From the NCBI GenBank assembly GCA_022818135.1, contig JAFMSR010000018.1, positions 19,892,595 to 19,956,594 on the forward strand: a stretch of 64,000 nt of DNA. The letters are read 5' to 3'. Position numbers and translations under genes: made by a program. Below the pieces are notes generated by a model. The model worked only from the letters and a program-made list of their open reading frames with translations, searched no databases and had not been told where the DNA came from. Positions 37,580 to 48,349 of the stretch are shown here, one piece after another (the stretch's first letter is position 1; each line of letters opens with the position of its first letter). This stretch comes from Saxidomus purpurata. Lineage: Eukaryota; Mollusca; Bivalvia; Venerida; Veneridae.

Positions 37580-38058
37580 TTATAGGTCCATAACTTTTTA
37601 TGGAATTTTAATAGAGAAATACAGTTTGAAACTGGCTTCTAAAACTTTTCAATAGCCGTGGAGTATTTCCCCGTTTGAAATACTGCTGTGAATGTTTCTG
37701 TATTTCCTTAAATTGACCTGGGTGGTCATTTTGTCTTACTTTCGCTTTATTGCATGTTGTAAACAGTCAGAAATATACATTGCACATCATTGGAAGTGAA
37801 ATTATTTCAATATATATAATTAAAAATAGGCATGCTTATTCATATACAACCTATTTACAGCCTCTTTCTGTGAGAGTTCTTGAAAATTACAAAGATATTT
37901 GAAAATCTTCTTATGTTTTTGAAAATGCAAAATATGATTTATTAATTATTTTGTTAAACTCAAATTTCAACACGATATGGTTACAGGGAAGGTTTGTGAA
38001 GACGCCCGTTACAATTCAAGATGTAAAATTCGATTTGGTGTTAGTAATGGACCTTTAA
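37580..38058 (+). mobile_element. Long-TIR MITE, TTAAAGGTCC family, copy B
   Basis: It starts TTATAGGTCCATAAC and ends TTAGTAATGGACCTTTAA, so the left terminus is slightly decayed. Internal landmarks match copy A at 18620-19160 in the same order: TTTGAAACTGGCTT, TTTCGCTTTATTGCATGTTG, GCCTCTTTCTGTGAGA and AAGACGCCCGTTACAATTC. It lies inside tandem unit 1, between blocks that are closer together in the other units, so it inserted after the duplication or was lost from the other copies. Confidence 0.7.
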
Positions 38059-39953
38059 ATATTCATCATCATTTAAACAGTATCTAAAAGTATGTCAATT
38101 TGTTAAACACATAATTCTTAACGCAAGATTAAGCATGCTCTTTTTCTACAAGAATTAGGATACAGCACTACAATTTTGTAATGTAAAAAAGCCAATAAAC
38201 CAAATAATTCCTTTCAAGATGGTTTCAAAAATCTCACGACATGACTCAAATGACTGATCCATTTTAAGCTGATCTTATCGCTTGTTAAGCCAAATTTCTA
38301 ACATTGTGATAAAAAGACAAAAGACAAAGCTCCAACAAAAATGTGCATGTTTTACGCACGCAACTAGGTTTATCTTCCTTATTTTCGTTCAAGACCAAAT
38401 AATTTGTTCATGTATTCCTATGTGGAATAATTCGTTTCAATGCCTTTGATTGTAGTAAGTATCAGATAGTTTCGAGTGAGTTAGCTTGTCATTTAGAAAT
38501 TAACACCATATTGTATTACGTATATGTCTGAATAAACATAGAAATAAAATTAAACATCAAAAACGGTAAATATGGTCACCCCTTACATGTATGGCTCTAT
38601 CTTTCTTTCTTTGTCCGTATTTTCCGTTCTTGTTAAAAATAAATACACTTTTCTTTGTGTACAGACTTCAGTATGTGTCTGTCTGGCCGTCTGTTTAGAC
38701 AGGAGTCAGTCTTCTCCCTTCAAAGATGTTAAGTTTGATTTATGAACATCATCTATCCTTCTGTCTATCACAGGCAGACATTATCTTGTACGCCTACATT
38801 AATATGCATTTATTGTTGTATATCTTTTAGCGACGACTTAGCTGCAATGAGCACACACAAGTGTATTGTGTAGACGTCCCACTCATCATGCCTCCATACG
38901 AGTATATTTCTATGTGAAATAATAAGTGAATGTGCCACTACGACTATTAGACTTTTCAGTCATGTTTCTGACACGGAACACAGTGTGTCAGCCGGCGTGT
39001 CAGGTGCGAGCAAGAGTTTAACCAGATATGCAGACATTTGCAAATGTAATTGGTGATTTTACCATTGTGTCGTTTTTATGAATGCCTTCTTGAAAATAAT
39101 TGTTATTAACAGTTGTTATTTGTTTGCACGAGTAAACTGAAATACCTTGCGGGTATTACGAATGGCAGAATGGCATGATTCATATTAGTTGATTTTATCT
39201 GAAATTATCGTTTTCAAATAGATTAGGTATATGTTAGTGAGGGTATCGGCCGTATTGTCGGTGCTGTTAGTAGGCATATCAAAGAACATCAGATTCCATA
39301 GAAATCTATCGTCATTTTCTTGTTATGCCTTGACCAAAGCTAATCAATTAAAATTTATATATGTGTCTGCCTGCAGTAAAAATAATATAAGTTTTGATTA
39401 AAAACATATACAGTTTTTGTACAATTTTACTTCTATACTATTTGAAATAGCGTACAAGTCACAGTTCCTAATATTGTCAGAATTTATTTGGTGTACCCTA
39501 GTTTCCCTTATGGCGATAACTTTTTTTTTCTAGAATTTTGTTAATGGCATACATCATTTTATAGCTATGAAATGACACCTTATTCTCTAGTAGATCTATG
39601 TTTATTGGCATAAACTACCTTGTCTGACTGGAATGTTTTATGAAGAGGTTTCTGATACAATATGATAATATTATTTCTTATCTTTACCATAATGTGTTTT
39701 TAATATCTTCCTTTATATGTTTATGTTAATCGAATAACTCAACTCTTAACGAAATCTTGCACAAATATCAAGAAAGGGTTGTAACTTGTAGCGACATCAT
39801 CTAGTTTTATTCCTCGTTATATTGTAGTAGGAACAATCGTTTCAGATAAGAAGTGAGTGTTCTTGAGATTCACTGATATATCTAGCAGCTGCACCCACTT
39901 AAAACCTGTATCTTACTGAATAAACGTGTGAGATTAATTGATGGCATAACAAT

Positions 39954-40055
39954 ATTGCAACGGCTTGTTGCACTCATTGCAACGGCTTGTTGCCCTGCAC
40001 GGCCCCATGCACGGCGCACCACCGCATTGCAACGGCTTGTTAGCACTCATTGCAA
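39954..40055 (+). repeat. Unit-specific minisatellite on ATTGCAACGGCTTGTT
   Basis: The 16 bp motif occurs at 39954, 39976 and 40026. A GC-rich insert (CGGCCCCATGCACGGCGCAC) lies between the second and third. Units 2 and 3 have a single, diverged GCAACGG motif here, so the expansion is private to unit 1. The frame at 39928-40113 is created by it. Confidence 0.75.
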
Positions 40056-40299
40056 ACGAATACAAGCAGTTGGAAAGCGTCCTCTAAAATTTAAAAAAAC
40101 TTCAAAAGTTTAAATTAGTAGTCTGTAGAATAGGTTCAGCTGTTACAGAAATTATGTTTATAACTCGATTTTAGTGTATACAATTAATGCTACGTGTAGC
40201 CACACTTTACATTACAATACTATTGCTCATTCTTAGTGACGAGTCACCGCGTTCGATTTGGAATGAAAAATATATAAGTAAAAGCTCATATATGTATTT

Positions 40300-41920
40300 A
40301 TATATCCAGTTGAGGTATGAGTTGTGTTTGTCAGGGAAAACTTCCACTGTATCACATTAATATATTTGAGTTTCATTTTCTATCAACAGTTTCTTTTGAA
40401 ATTACGACACATTTTATAAATGTGAGTAAATCAATACATACTGTTACTAGATATTCCTGCAGTTTACTCATTTGTATCTCTTTTAGATTAGTATAAAACA
40501 CTGAGAAAAGGTCTTACATGTATCTCTTACTATGCACGGTACTGAAATCTGTAGCACTTTTCTACCAAAGGAACACATTATCCAATTTATCATTATAATA
40601 TGATAGGTGTTGTTGTAAGGTAAGCATCACAATTTTAACTTTTCGTGGTGTACGTATTATTTTCTATTTCACTAATTAATCAAATTATAATTTTTATATC
40701 CGCCAACATATAGTAGATCTTAGACTCATTTGAAAGAATACAATAATGATAAATGAAGAACAAAAATACCCAAGTTCTGGCTTGTAACATTCTGAACTGA
40801 CGCAGTAGTTAACGTCAACAAAATAATTCTTAGTAGCAACGTGTAAATATTAACATGCTCACTATCTTCCGAATTTACATTCGTTTAATTGATTGTTTTA
40901 AGTAAAATTAAACAAGGATACTGTAAGGAGGGTATGTTGTGTACTTATACCAGCTAGTTTAGAAACTGCATTAAACTATGAAGAAAATCCGAGGGCCTAC
41001 TGATTTTACTACCTGGATACTGATTTGATTTGAAGCAAATTTTGTAAAGGTCCGTCCATAAGAGCAGTTATATCAGCTTGTATTTGTAAATGAGACCTTG
41101 GCATGTCTCCCACCACGCTTGTACCTATTAAAAGTGTTTTTCTCTGTACAGAATAGGAGATATTTACCTGAATGTAATTTTAAGCAAGTTTCAGCCAAAG
41201 AATGAATTTGATTGGTTGCCAAAGAGTAAGTCAATCACGGGGACCAATGAGATTTTCTACTGTGATTGACCTAGTACCGGCTACATGTAACACAAACTTT
41301 TCTAAGTCTGAAATTTATGTAGTTTTCATCTATAACTTCACTCAGTAATTCTGTATATACTATAATAAATACCGGTTTTCAGTAAACTCTTCATTTTTAT
41401 ACCATTAGTTCCTTTAATTTGTATGAAGATCTACAATAAAAATAAATCCTTAAACCAAACCTCCATAAGTCTTTGTCATTTAAATGTAAATTACACTATG
41501 TTAGTCTTTTTTTCCTTTAATCAAACTTTGTTTCTAAAACAAATCTGAGGCTGTTTATCATTATTTTAATATTTTTGGTATGAACCAGCCATATAACGGT
41601 ACATTATAAAAATTAAAATGTAGACTTTTGTAAAACTACAGCTAATATATAACTGTAGATCATGACCAGAGGGATTATGCGCGTGTGGACTGTCCTTACA
41701 GCTGATGTCTCTGATTAACAACACGGTTCTATGTTAGCTGACCAGATACTTAAATCAAAGCGCTGAAGGCACTGAAAATGTTCGGTCTGAACATAGATTA
41801 TCGTAAGGATTGGTACTTAGGTGAGGAATGTTGAACACATGTTTTGCAATATGTCTGATAGTTTTAAGTGGAACATCTGACCACTTGATGTAACAGAAAA
41901 TTGAGCAATGTTACGGACGG
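40300..41920. other. AT-rich sequence with no gene seen
   Basis: No open frame above 60 codons. A 9 bp inverted repeat (GTCAATCAC at about 41232, GTGATTGAC at about 41261) is visible and of unknown meaning. Confidence 0.45.
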
Positions 41921-41924
41921 TGAG

Positions 41925-42020
41925 ATTCCTCCTAGGTCAAGTGGTTAGAAAACTGCACTTCTCAATTATTGAGAGTCTTTGACCCCCAGCCCGCCCCCCT
42001 ACCCCTGACCACGTCTCTTT
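41925..42020 (+). repeat. Degenerate tRNA-derived SINE head
   Basis: TAGGTCAAGTGGTTAGAAAA resembles an A-box region of a tRNA. It is followed at tRNA-like distance by GAGAGTCTTTGACCCC, where a B box would sit. A C-rich stretch then follows. Arms do not pair well. It is read as an old SINE fragment. Confidence 0.4.
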
Positions 42021-42240
42021 ATGTGAGAGTTTGCAATTTTAGGTAATGAAAAAAGAACAAATTCTGAATATTTAATGCATAGTATACATTGTACTGAGCA
42101 CGTGAGCATGGCTTACAACGTCTTTTTTCACTATTGTAAACATCAACACAACACATTTCTTTAATATCGACATGAAAATTATTGATCGATTGCATTCATG
42201 GTATACTACATAATATACGCGAAATAATAAAAAATCACAT

Positions 42241-42703
42241 ATAACATGTACCATACAACACAACATTAAACAGAAACTGCTTACACATTGATGGGCGACC
42301 AGTATCGATCGAGACCAGCCTCCTGGCATGGTCGCAAAGTCCATTATGTTGGTTTTCCCATGACGCGGCTCAATTTTGTTATTTCATTACACTGAACCAT
42401 GCAAAACACCCGAATGGTAGGTACATGTATTTCAAAATGAATGAATCACTGTATATTATTGTAAATAATCATAGTAATCAATCAATAATTTCATTCAACG
42501 ATATTTAGGAAACCTGTCTATTGAAACACTGTTGAAAATGATGTTTAAACTATTTTGCTACTAGTCAAGCTTTCTCACAAAATCTTTAGTGCATTCTAAC
42601 AGTCTATTTCGCAAGTTCAAGTATATTAACAAATGCACACCACGGTGCTTCCCTGAATATGGCAGTTAAAGGGTATATTTCACAATTATCGCTATTAGCG
42701 TAT
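42241..42703 (+). repeat. Tandem duplication, unit 1
   Basis: It starts with an AACATGTACCATACAACACA stretch and carries the CAGAAACTGCTTACACATTG, GACCAGCCTCCTGGCATGGT and ACCACGGTGCTTCCCTGAAT landmarks. It ends at AATTATCGCTATTAGCG. The minus 90-codon frame at 42072-42344 overlaps its start and is not preserved in unit 2. Confidence 0.8.
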
Positions 42704-43010
42704 GGAACATGTAACATATACCATAAAACACAACATGAAACAGAAACTGCTTACACATTGATGGGCGACCAGCATCGATCCAGACCAGCCTCCTGGCATG
42801 GTCGCAAAGTCCATTATGTTTCAAACACTGTTGAAAAGGTGGTTTAAACTATTTTGCTACTAGTCAAGCTTACTAACAAAATCTTCGGTGCACTTTTACA
42901 GTCTATTTCGCAAGTTTAACTACATGTATATTAACAAATGCACACCACGGTGCTTCTCTGAATATGGCAGTTAAAGGGTATATTTCACAATTATCGTTTT
43001 TAACGACAGC
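42704..43010 (+). repeat. Tandem duplication, unit 2, internally deleted
   Basis: It repeats the 42241-42703 landmarks in the same order, from AACATGTAACATATACCATA to AATTATCGTTTTTAACG. It lacks about 160 bp between the GTCCATTATGTT and AAACACTGTTGAAAA words. The frame at 42659-42847 straddles the junction. Confidence 0.8.
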
Positions 43011-43445
43011 AACTTAAAAACTGGCTCTTTTCTTCATAAAGTCTACAGTTAAATAACAATCATCTTTAAACTCCCAACTGCGTAGTATCTTCGTGATTTT
43101 GGAGTAAAAACATATCGTAACTGCGTAGTTTACCAGAATGACATTCCGTATAAATGTATATGTGTCACTTTCAGCGCGTTTTGATCGGCTGCTTTTTAAA
43201 GTAGTGCAAGTCTAAACTGCATAGTAAGAAACAGAACACTTAAGTGCCATAATGCTGTATCTGTCGAACGTTTAAGAAGTACTTACAACCTATGCAAATT
43301 AACTTAGAAAAGATCAAAACTGTTGATTACTTATGTTACTTTCTATAAATATGAGATGTGATCAATCTGTAGGATTATTTAGAATTGAGGGTTAATTCGG
43401 TTTTAAAAGTAGAAACTGCTGTTTTCAGAAACCGGGTACAATAAA

Positions 43446-43469
43446 TGTGAGGATTTGAAAATCCTCACA
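43446..43469. repeat. Perfect short palindrome
   Basis: TGTGAGGATTT and AAATCCTCACA are separated by two bases, and one more A-T pair extends the stem. It is too tight for a normal hairpin loop at full length and may be a relic of a foldback end. Confidence 0.7.
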
Positions 43470-44830
43470 TATATTAACATTGTATTTACTCACCATAGAA
43501 TAAGATTAGAATCTAGTATAATTCAGCTCATCATAGACTTTAATCTTGTGGTCTACACTAGTAGTCTGCCCTCTTAAGAGTATCCTCATCCCAGAGTGGA
43601 ATTGCTGACTCTTGCACATTTAAGCAACACAGTAAATCTTTACATACAGACTTTGATACACATAAATTCTTTTTGAATTATGTTTACACTGATAGTTTGC
43701 ACGTTTAACCTTTTTTTAATCACTAAAGAATATGGTTATATTCCATCTTAAGTTTTGAATTGGTAAATTTCACCTTAATAAATCTAAACTACATATTAAC
43801 TACATATTTACATTATACTTCAATAAGTTTGACACATAATAAATTCGACACACACAACACTCCACACCATCTATGTTGTTGTTTTTGTCTTCTCATTAAG
43901 TTTGTTGTTATAAATTTTTTTATAAAACACATGTACATCCTTACAATTTCATTACTAAAATATGACTGTAGATAATTTTCTTTAACTTCGATAACTCCAA
44001 ATTATTAATTTCATATATATTCATTAATGCAACATTCGTTACAAACGCGTGTACTAAAATTAAAGTTAAAAATAGGAAGCAGAGCACTGAGTACAGTGAC
44101 GTTTTAACCCACGTGACATTATATAGCAACAGTGTAAAGTATTATAGAAGCAGTAAATCGAAACTCTTTAAAATTCAACTTTTTTATAATTGTGACTGAA
44201 ATACTTACCATGATTGAGTAATTTAATGTATATATTGTGAAATAAATGTGTGTGATTTTTGCTGTTCCACTCTGGAATGGATTTATTAACGTTACGCGGA
44301 ACAACATTTTGAACTTTTTTTAGAACATCAAAAATCTCTAAAACGTAATTTACTAAACTTTTAATAATTATTTTGCAACATCCAAATACCGGGAAACATA
44401 CATACATATGCACGTATGGTAAATATACTCAAAAACAGAACTGAAGACATTTTTGTAGCTATTTATACCGTTTTTCGCTGTTTCGTAAAAAAGCAATTTT
44501 ACTCACTTTTTTGACACCCTCCAAAAACAGTTATGCAGGTTTTCTACCAAGCTAATATTTAGTTATATGTGATAACAAATGACTGAATGGTGTAAAAAAG
44601 ATCAAACACCCGATAAATATTTTATTAATTAAAAATAATAGCCAAAATTCAGAGGTGTTTTTTCCCGAAAATACTGTAAGCAATTTCCTCTGTAATTTGG
44701 AGAGATTAACGTGTTCTTCGTATTTTTTGGACTTATCTTGTGGTGGAAATCATTATTTAATAAAATAATTAGGTTTTAAGATCTAACAGAGATTATAAAG
44801 CTTAAAATACCTCCTTTTCTTTCATATTTA

Positions 44831-44934
44831 GAAGTACCAAAATCTGAGTACACACCTTTAAAAATATACTTTTTTTTCTTTTCTTGTGATAGTGCCAAAA
44901 CCTGAGCACATACCTTTAAAATGTACTTTTATAG
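44831..44934 (+). repeat. Local duplication with period of about 62 bp
   Basis: AGTACCAAAATCTGAGTACA…ACCTTTAAAA and AGTGCCAAAACCTGAGCACA…ACCTTTAAAA are adjacent diverged copies. Confidence 0.65.
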
Positions 44935-45330
44935 AATAGATATTATGGTCACGTGACCTTTCAGGAATGTGAAACCTTATCCTTAATAAAGACACTTTAG
45001 TCTAGTTTTTAATGGTTGTTTCCTTATACACTTTGTGTTATCTATTCATCAAATATACATAGACCGGCACTCCTTCACTTATATGTAGTCTTCTTCCTTC
45101 TTCTTCCTCCTTCTTTTTTCCGACAATAATTATATAATACCTATTCAATAGGGTGAATGAGGATTGACTCGCTCACCTAAATGAGTACCACAGTATCTTA
45201 GAACCCGGAATAGTTTGTGTTAATATTTTATCACAAATTACATGGGTTCTACAATGGTTAGCTTCTATTCCATCTCCGTTTTTACCACTTAAACCGCGCC
45301 GGAACAAAAGCCAACGTTACATATATGTTA

Positions 45331-45690
45331 TACAGGGTACACATTATACTATGAATTTAGGGAGGGTAGAAACGCTACGGTATCTGCTATGATAAGACTC
45401 CACAACTAATATCGAATTGTACATATTAAAAAATCAAATGTATATATTTACTATGCAGCTGGCTTCATAAGTATGGGCTCTTGTAATAGTGGAGCACAAG
45501 TTATCCTGAGCCCATACTTAGGTGAAATACTCTTGCATTTCACAAGAGTATTTCACCACATAGCAGGCACCGAAAATTGAATAGCGAAAACTGGGCACAA
45601 TTTTACTAAACTTTCAGCTTTAAACTGAAAGTAAATAGAAGGGAGATAAATCCTAGATCTCACTTCATACTTATGGATACCCTGTACATT
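45331..45690. mobile_element. Candidate palindromic element with nested hairpins
   Basis: TACAGGGTACAC at 45331 is answered by GATACCCTGTA near 45675 on the opposite strand, giving short candidate termini. Inside are two nested hairpins. One is AGTATGGGCTC/GAGCCCATACT (about 45471-45518). The other is a 36-base stem-loop, GGTGAAATACTCTTG…CAAGAGTATTTCACC (45522-45557). No second copy is in the window, so the boundaries are tentative. Confidence 0.4.
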
Positions 45691-45766
45691 GTATTTTAAT
45701 TTAGGACGACTATTAAATTTTTAATAATATTACGGAAACTATATGTTACTTTTTTAGATAAGAATC

Positions 45767-46269
45767 ATAGGGACCTGGTTGCAAAACTATATATATTTCA
45801 AATGGAATTTTTAAAAATTCCAGTCTTTTCCGAAAAGAAATAATCCGTTTCTTCTACTTAATAATAAAGAAAGGGTGGACGGTCGCCATCTTTCCAAGCG
45901 GAAGCGGACACCAATTCAACGGCATTTTACGGCCCTCTCGGCGACCCTATACAGGCAAGGTAAATAGTGTCAATGTGTCGATAGCGGCCTAATCACCGTT
46001 ATTCAAATAAACTTTGTCCCACACCATTATTTTATCTCAAAATTAACTAAAATAAGACCGCATTCGACACATTGATACAATGTACCTCGCCCTATATAGT
46101 CGCCGAGAGGGCCGTAGATATGCCGCTGAATAGGGATGTCCGCTTCCGCTTGGTAAAAAGATGGCGACCGTCCACCCTTGTCTTTATTATTAAGTAGAAG
46201 AAACGGATTTTTTTCCGTAAAAGACTGGAATTTTTTAGCATTCCATTTGTTTTGCAACCAGGTCCCTAT
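45767..46269. mobile_element. Mutator-like foldback MITE, 503 bp
   Basis: It starts ATAGGGACCTGGTTGCAAAA and ends with its inverse. Arms of over 200 bp match with minor indels: CCGTTTCTTCTACTTAATAA, AGGGTGGACGGTCGCCATCT, AGCGGAAGCGGACA and GGCCCTCTCGGCGAC on the left all reappear inverted on the right. About 70 bp separate the arms. Direct flanks GATAAGAATC (45757-45766) and GATAAGAATT (46270-46279) match at 9 of 10 bases, fitting the 9-10 bp target duplication of Mutator-like elements with long TIRs. The minus frame at 46027-46257 is an arm by-product. Superfamily assignment is by TIR length and duplication size only, since there is no transposase. Confidence 0.8.
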
Positions 46270-46376
46270 GATAAGAATTATATTAAACGCACATATTTAC
46301 ATAATAATATCATATTTTAACCAAATAATTAGTTTTAGGACACCCAGCTGACTTGCCATCGCAATTCTACACAATA

Positions 46377-46525
46377 CTGGACTGGCGTGCGAAAACGGAT
46401 TGACCTACTTTACAAAATTTTCTCAACTTCAATATTGACCAATGGCGCAGCGGGCACCTGTTCCGCTGCGACCAATGAAAATTTATTAACAGATATAGGT
46501 TTACGTTTTCGCATGCCAGTTCCAG
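46377..46525. mobile_element. Small foldback element with GC-rich centre
   Basis: The termini CTGGACTGGCGTGCGAAAAC and, inverted, CTGGAACTGGCATGCGAAAA are followed by about 50 bp of looser pairing. The centre is a strong stem: CCAATGGCGCAGCGGGCACC pairs with a CCGCTGCGACCAATG stretch. It is 149 bp with no target duplication seen. It lies about 110 bp from the Mutator-like element. Confidence 0.65.
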
Positions 46526-46989
46526 CAGCTACATCAATTAACCAATGTTATTTCTAATCAAAGATATGAATAGGTCTTTTCAAGACAAAAAAATAAGTGG
46601 TTACACTGTTAGGTTATGTTTCAAAATAAAAAAGTTATCTAAATATTAAGAAATTAATAAAAATTAACACATTTTCAATACGACACAATTTTATGTACAT
46701 ACTTTTTAAAGTCATACTAGTGGTAAAACACTAGTTTATAGGGCTCATAAATCACTGAGCGGGCAACTATAGCAAGCTCGGAAAGATATGAGCAATACTA
46801 AGCACCTCCACACGTGGCAAATGCTAACAGAATATATAAACATATGTTACTTTTATAATATTTGTAAGTCACGCTCGGTCATATGGCTACTGCCAAGTAC
46901 CGAGGGTAAACAACTCCAATCAGTCAGTCAGTAACACAATGATTAAAGTAGTGTACTATCATGACAACTGTGTAGCGTAGCTGTACACG

Positions 46990-47200
46990 GCCAATGAACA
47001 AAGTCGGTAGTGTAAACTACAAATCCAGTTCAGACAAGAGCGATAACATCTAGCATTCCATCAGTCTATGACACCGACAAATATCTTACTAATACACCGT
47101 CATAAAAGTGGTTTGGCAAACACTGCATGCGACCATCAACATTTCCGGTTTTACGTTCGATAGCGATAGCACAGTTAGATAAAATAAGTGTTTCATTGTA
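46990..47200 (+). promoter_or_regulatory. Conserved block of tandem units, copy 2 (ETS core lost)
   Basis: It shares AGTGTAAACTACAAATCCA, TTCAGACAAGAGCGATAACA and AATACACCGTCA with the other copies. The ETS-like core is altered (TCGGTAGTGTAAAC at 47004-47017), and the AAGCAGCTTAGC lead is not preserved; a CCAAT word stands there. Further downstream CTTATATGG is lost. It is the most decayed of the three copies. Confidence 0.3.
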
Positions 47201-47707
47201 TAAAAGCGCTCTAGTTATGGCCCTTCATCGGGAATGTTTCAATGGGCTTACTTTTCAGACCTTAAATTAGAACGCTTATAAAAACATCGTCATATGTGTG
47301 TTACAATGCGTGCTTGCTGAGGAAAATATGTTAAGGCAAAACAAGACAGTGTTAAAAGGAATCGGCCTCTTGCATGCAGACATCCTGTCGTGCTGTGTTT
47401 TAAGGTTTCTTCATACAACTACTTTAACAGTAACACATGAAAAGCAAATTTTATTGAAATTGTTTATGCAAATCAAGTGCATATGTGAACCATGTCCAAT
47501 TTTGAGTTTATGAAACAGACTGCAACTTTACTCAAATATGCGTCACGCATTTCCTGTAAAATATAGATAGTGGAAATAACATTTTGTCAGGACGCCCTAT
47601 ACACATTGATAAAATGTCAAATTCTGCACATTGAAGCGCACTCTACATGAAATGTGCGGTCGTGGGTGAAATCCTTTTAAAAATATATCACTTCATACTA
47701 ATTATAC

Positions 47708-48017
47708 TTAAAGGTACATACCCTATAGCTAATGTCAAACTAAATACCTTCAAAACATTAATAGTAGAATCTTTGGAAGTATTATAACTTCAGTACCGTA
47801 AACATATTCAATAATCTATGCAGAGTTGTTGTTGTACAATCAATGGATGGATGCGATTTATTACAGAAAGCTTCTATATTGATCAATCGTTGTAAACTGA
47901 GGCATTTTGCCATAGGTTCTTCTATAAATTTGTATTTATTTATCCTTTAACATTCACTGAACACATAATCTACGTTTCGAGAATATAAACTGCAAGATGT
48001 AGGGAGTGCCCCTTTAA
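47708..48017 (+). mobile_element. MITE-like element, TTAAAGG family, copy 2
   Basis: It begins TTAAAGGTACATACCCTATA and ends GGGAGTGCCCCTTTAA, with the family landmarks TCTTTGGAAGTATT, TTATTACAGAAAG and TTTCGAGAATATAA between. It is about 70 bp shorter than copies 1 and 3, with the TTTCAGCTATGCATT stretch deleted. It lies inside tandem unit 2, at a place unlike that of the unit 3 copy. Confidence 0.75.
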
Positions 48018-48164
48018 TCACATTCAAAACTAATTATGGTTGCAATGGGGCATATCATTTTTGACAGAAAATTTTTCATGACGTATTTTCACGTTGTTTA
48101 TACTAATTTATTTTAGGTCGATTGTGAAACAAGTTATCCAACTTAATCACTCTCGACACCTCAT

Positions 48165-48349
48165 TCCTGATAGTATCCATCGCCGTGAGGGTATGAGAGA
48201 AGAGAAGCCAATTTTCCTTTTAATGCTGAGCACCAAGCAAGGGAGCGACTGGTACAATTTTTTACGTCTTTGGTATGACACGGCCAGGGAGCGAACCCAT
48301 GACCTCCCGCACTTGAAGCGGACGCTCTACCACTAGGCTATCGAGACGG
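48165..48349 (-). repeat. tRNA-derived SINE
   Basis: On the minus strand the head at 48349-48277 is 73 nt. It has a clean A box (TAGCCTAGTGG), a paired anticodon-like arm (TCCGC-TTCAAGT-GCGGG) and a B box (GGGTTCGCTCC). The following body contains CATACCAAAGACGTAAAAAA and GCTTGGTGCTCAGCATTAA, words I associate with widespread invertebrate tRNA-SINE bodies (MetaSINE-like; from memory). The head is preserved enough that a tRNA finder may call it. The mismatched acceptor stem and attached body make it a SINE and not a tRNA gene. The plus frame at 48094-48336 is its antisense. Confidence 0.75.

Larger units (their letters stand above)
32300..40300 (+). repeat. Tandem segmental unit 1
   Basis: This is the most complete copy of the large repeated region. 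Blocks shared with later units, in order: a TCTCCAGTTC/CACATTCTxTCTGGTTT block, present twice here (about 32655 and 33558) and at about 58025; the ETS-like block (about 35565-35905); the ATCCTGTCG block (36265-36560); the GTTGGATxTGCAGCATTGC block (36835-37150); a TCTCGnTxTCxGATTTTGGT block (37228-37300); the TCAAGATGGTTT block (38195-38560); the GTATTG-TAGACGTC block (38660-38900); the GTGTCAGGTGxGAGC block (38930-39080); the ATCGTCATTTTCxTGTTATG block (39150-39360); and the GCAACGGCTTGTTG block (39780-40085). Frames at 32324, 32506, 32996, 33226, 33606, 34267, 36932 and 37255 are not preserved in the other units. Confidence 0.65.
43011..45330. other. AT-rich sequence with no gene seen
   Basis: It contains a perfect small palindrome (43446-43469) and a local 62 bp duplication (44831-44934). 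Frames at 43760-43975 (+), 43941-44129 (-), 44119-44307 (-) and 44168-44413 (-) are AT-driven and lack motifs. Confidence 0.45.

Noticed and set aside
42072..42344. A 90-codon minus-strand frame
   Set aside because: It overlaps the start of a tandem duplication and is not kept in the second unit; composition is AT-driven.
47298..47513. A 71-codon frame in a block shared with unit 1
   Set aside because: The equivalent region of unit 1 (about 36265-36480) has an in-frame stop and indels, so conservation is not at protein level.
48277..48349. A functional tRNA gene on the minus strand
   Set aside because: The A and B boxes are good, but the acceptor stem does not pair and a SINE body follows directly.
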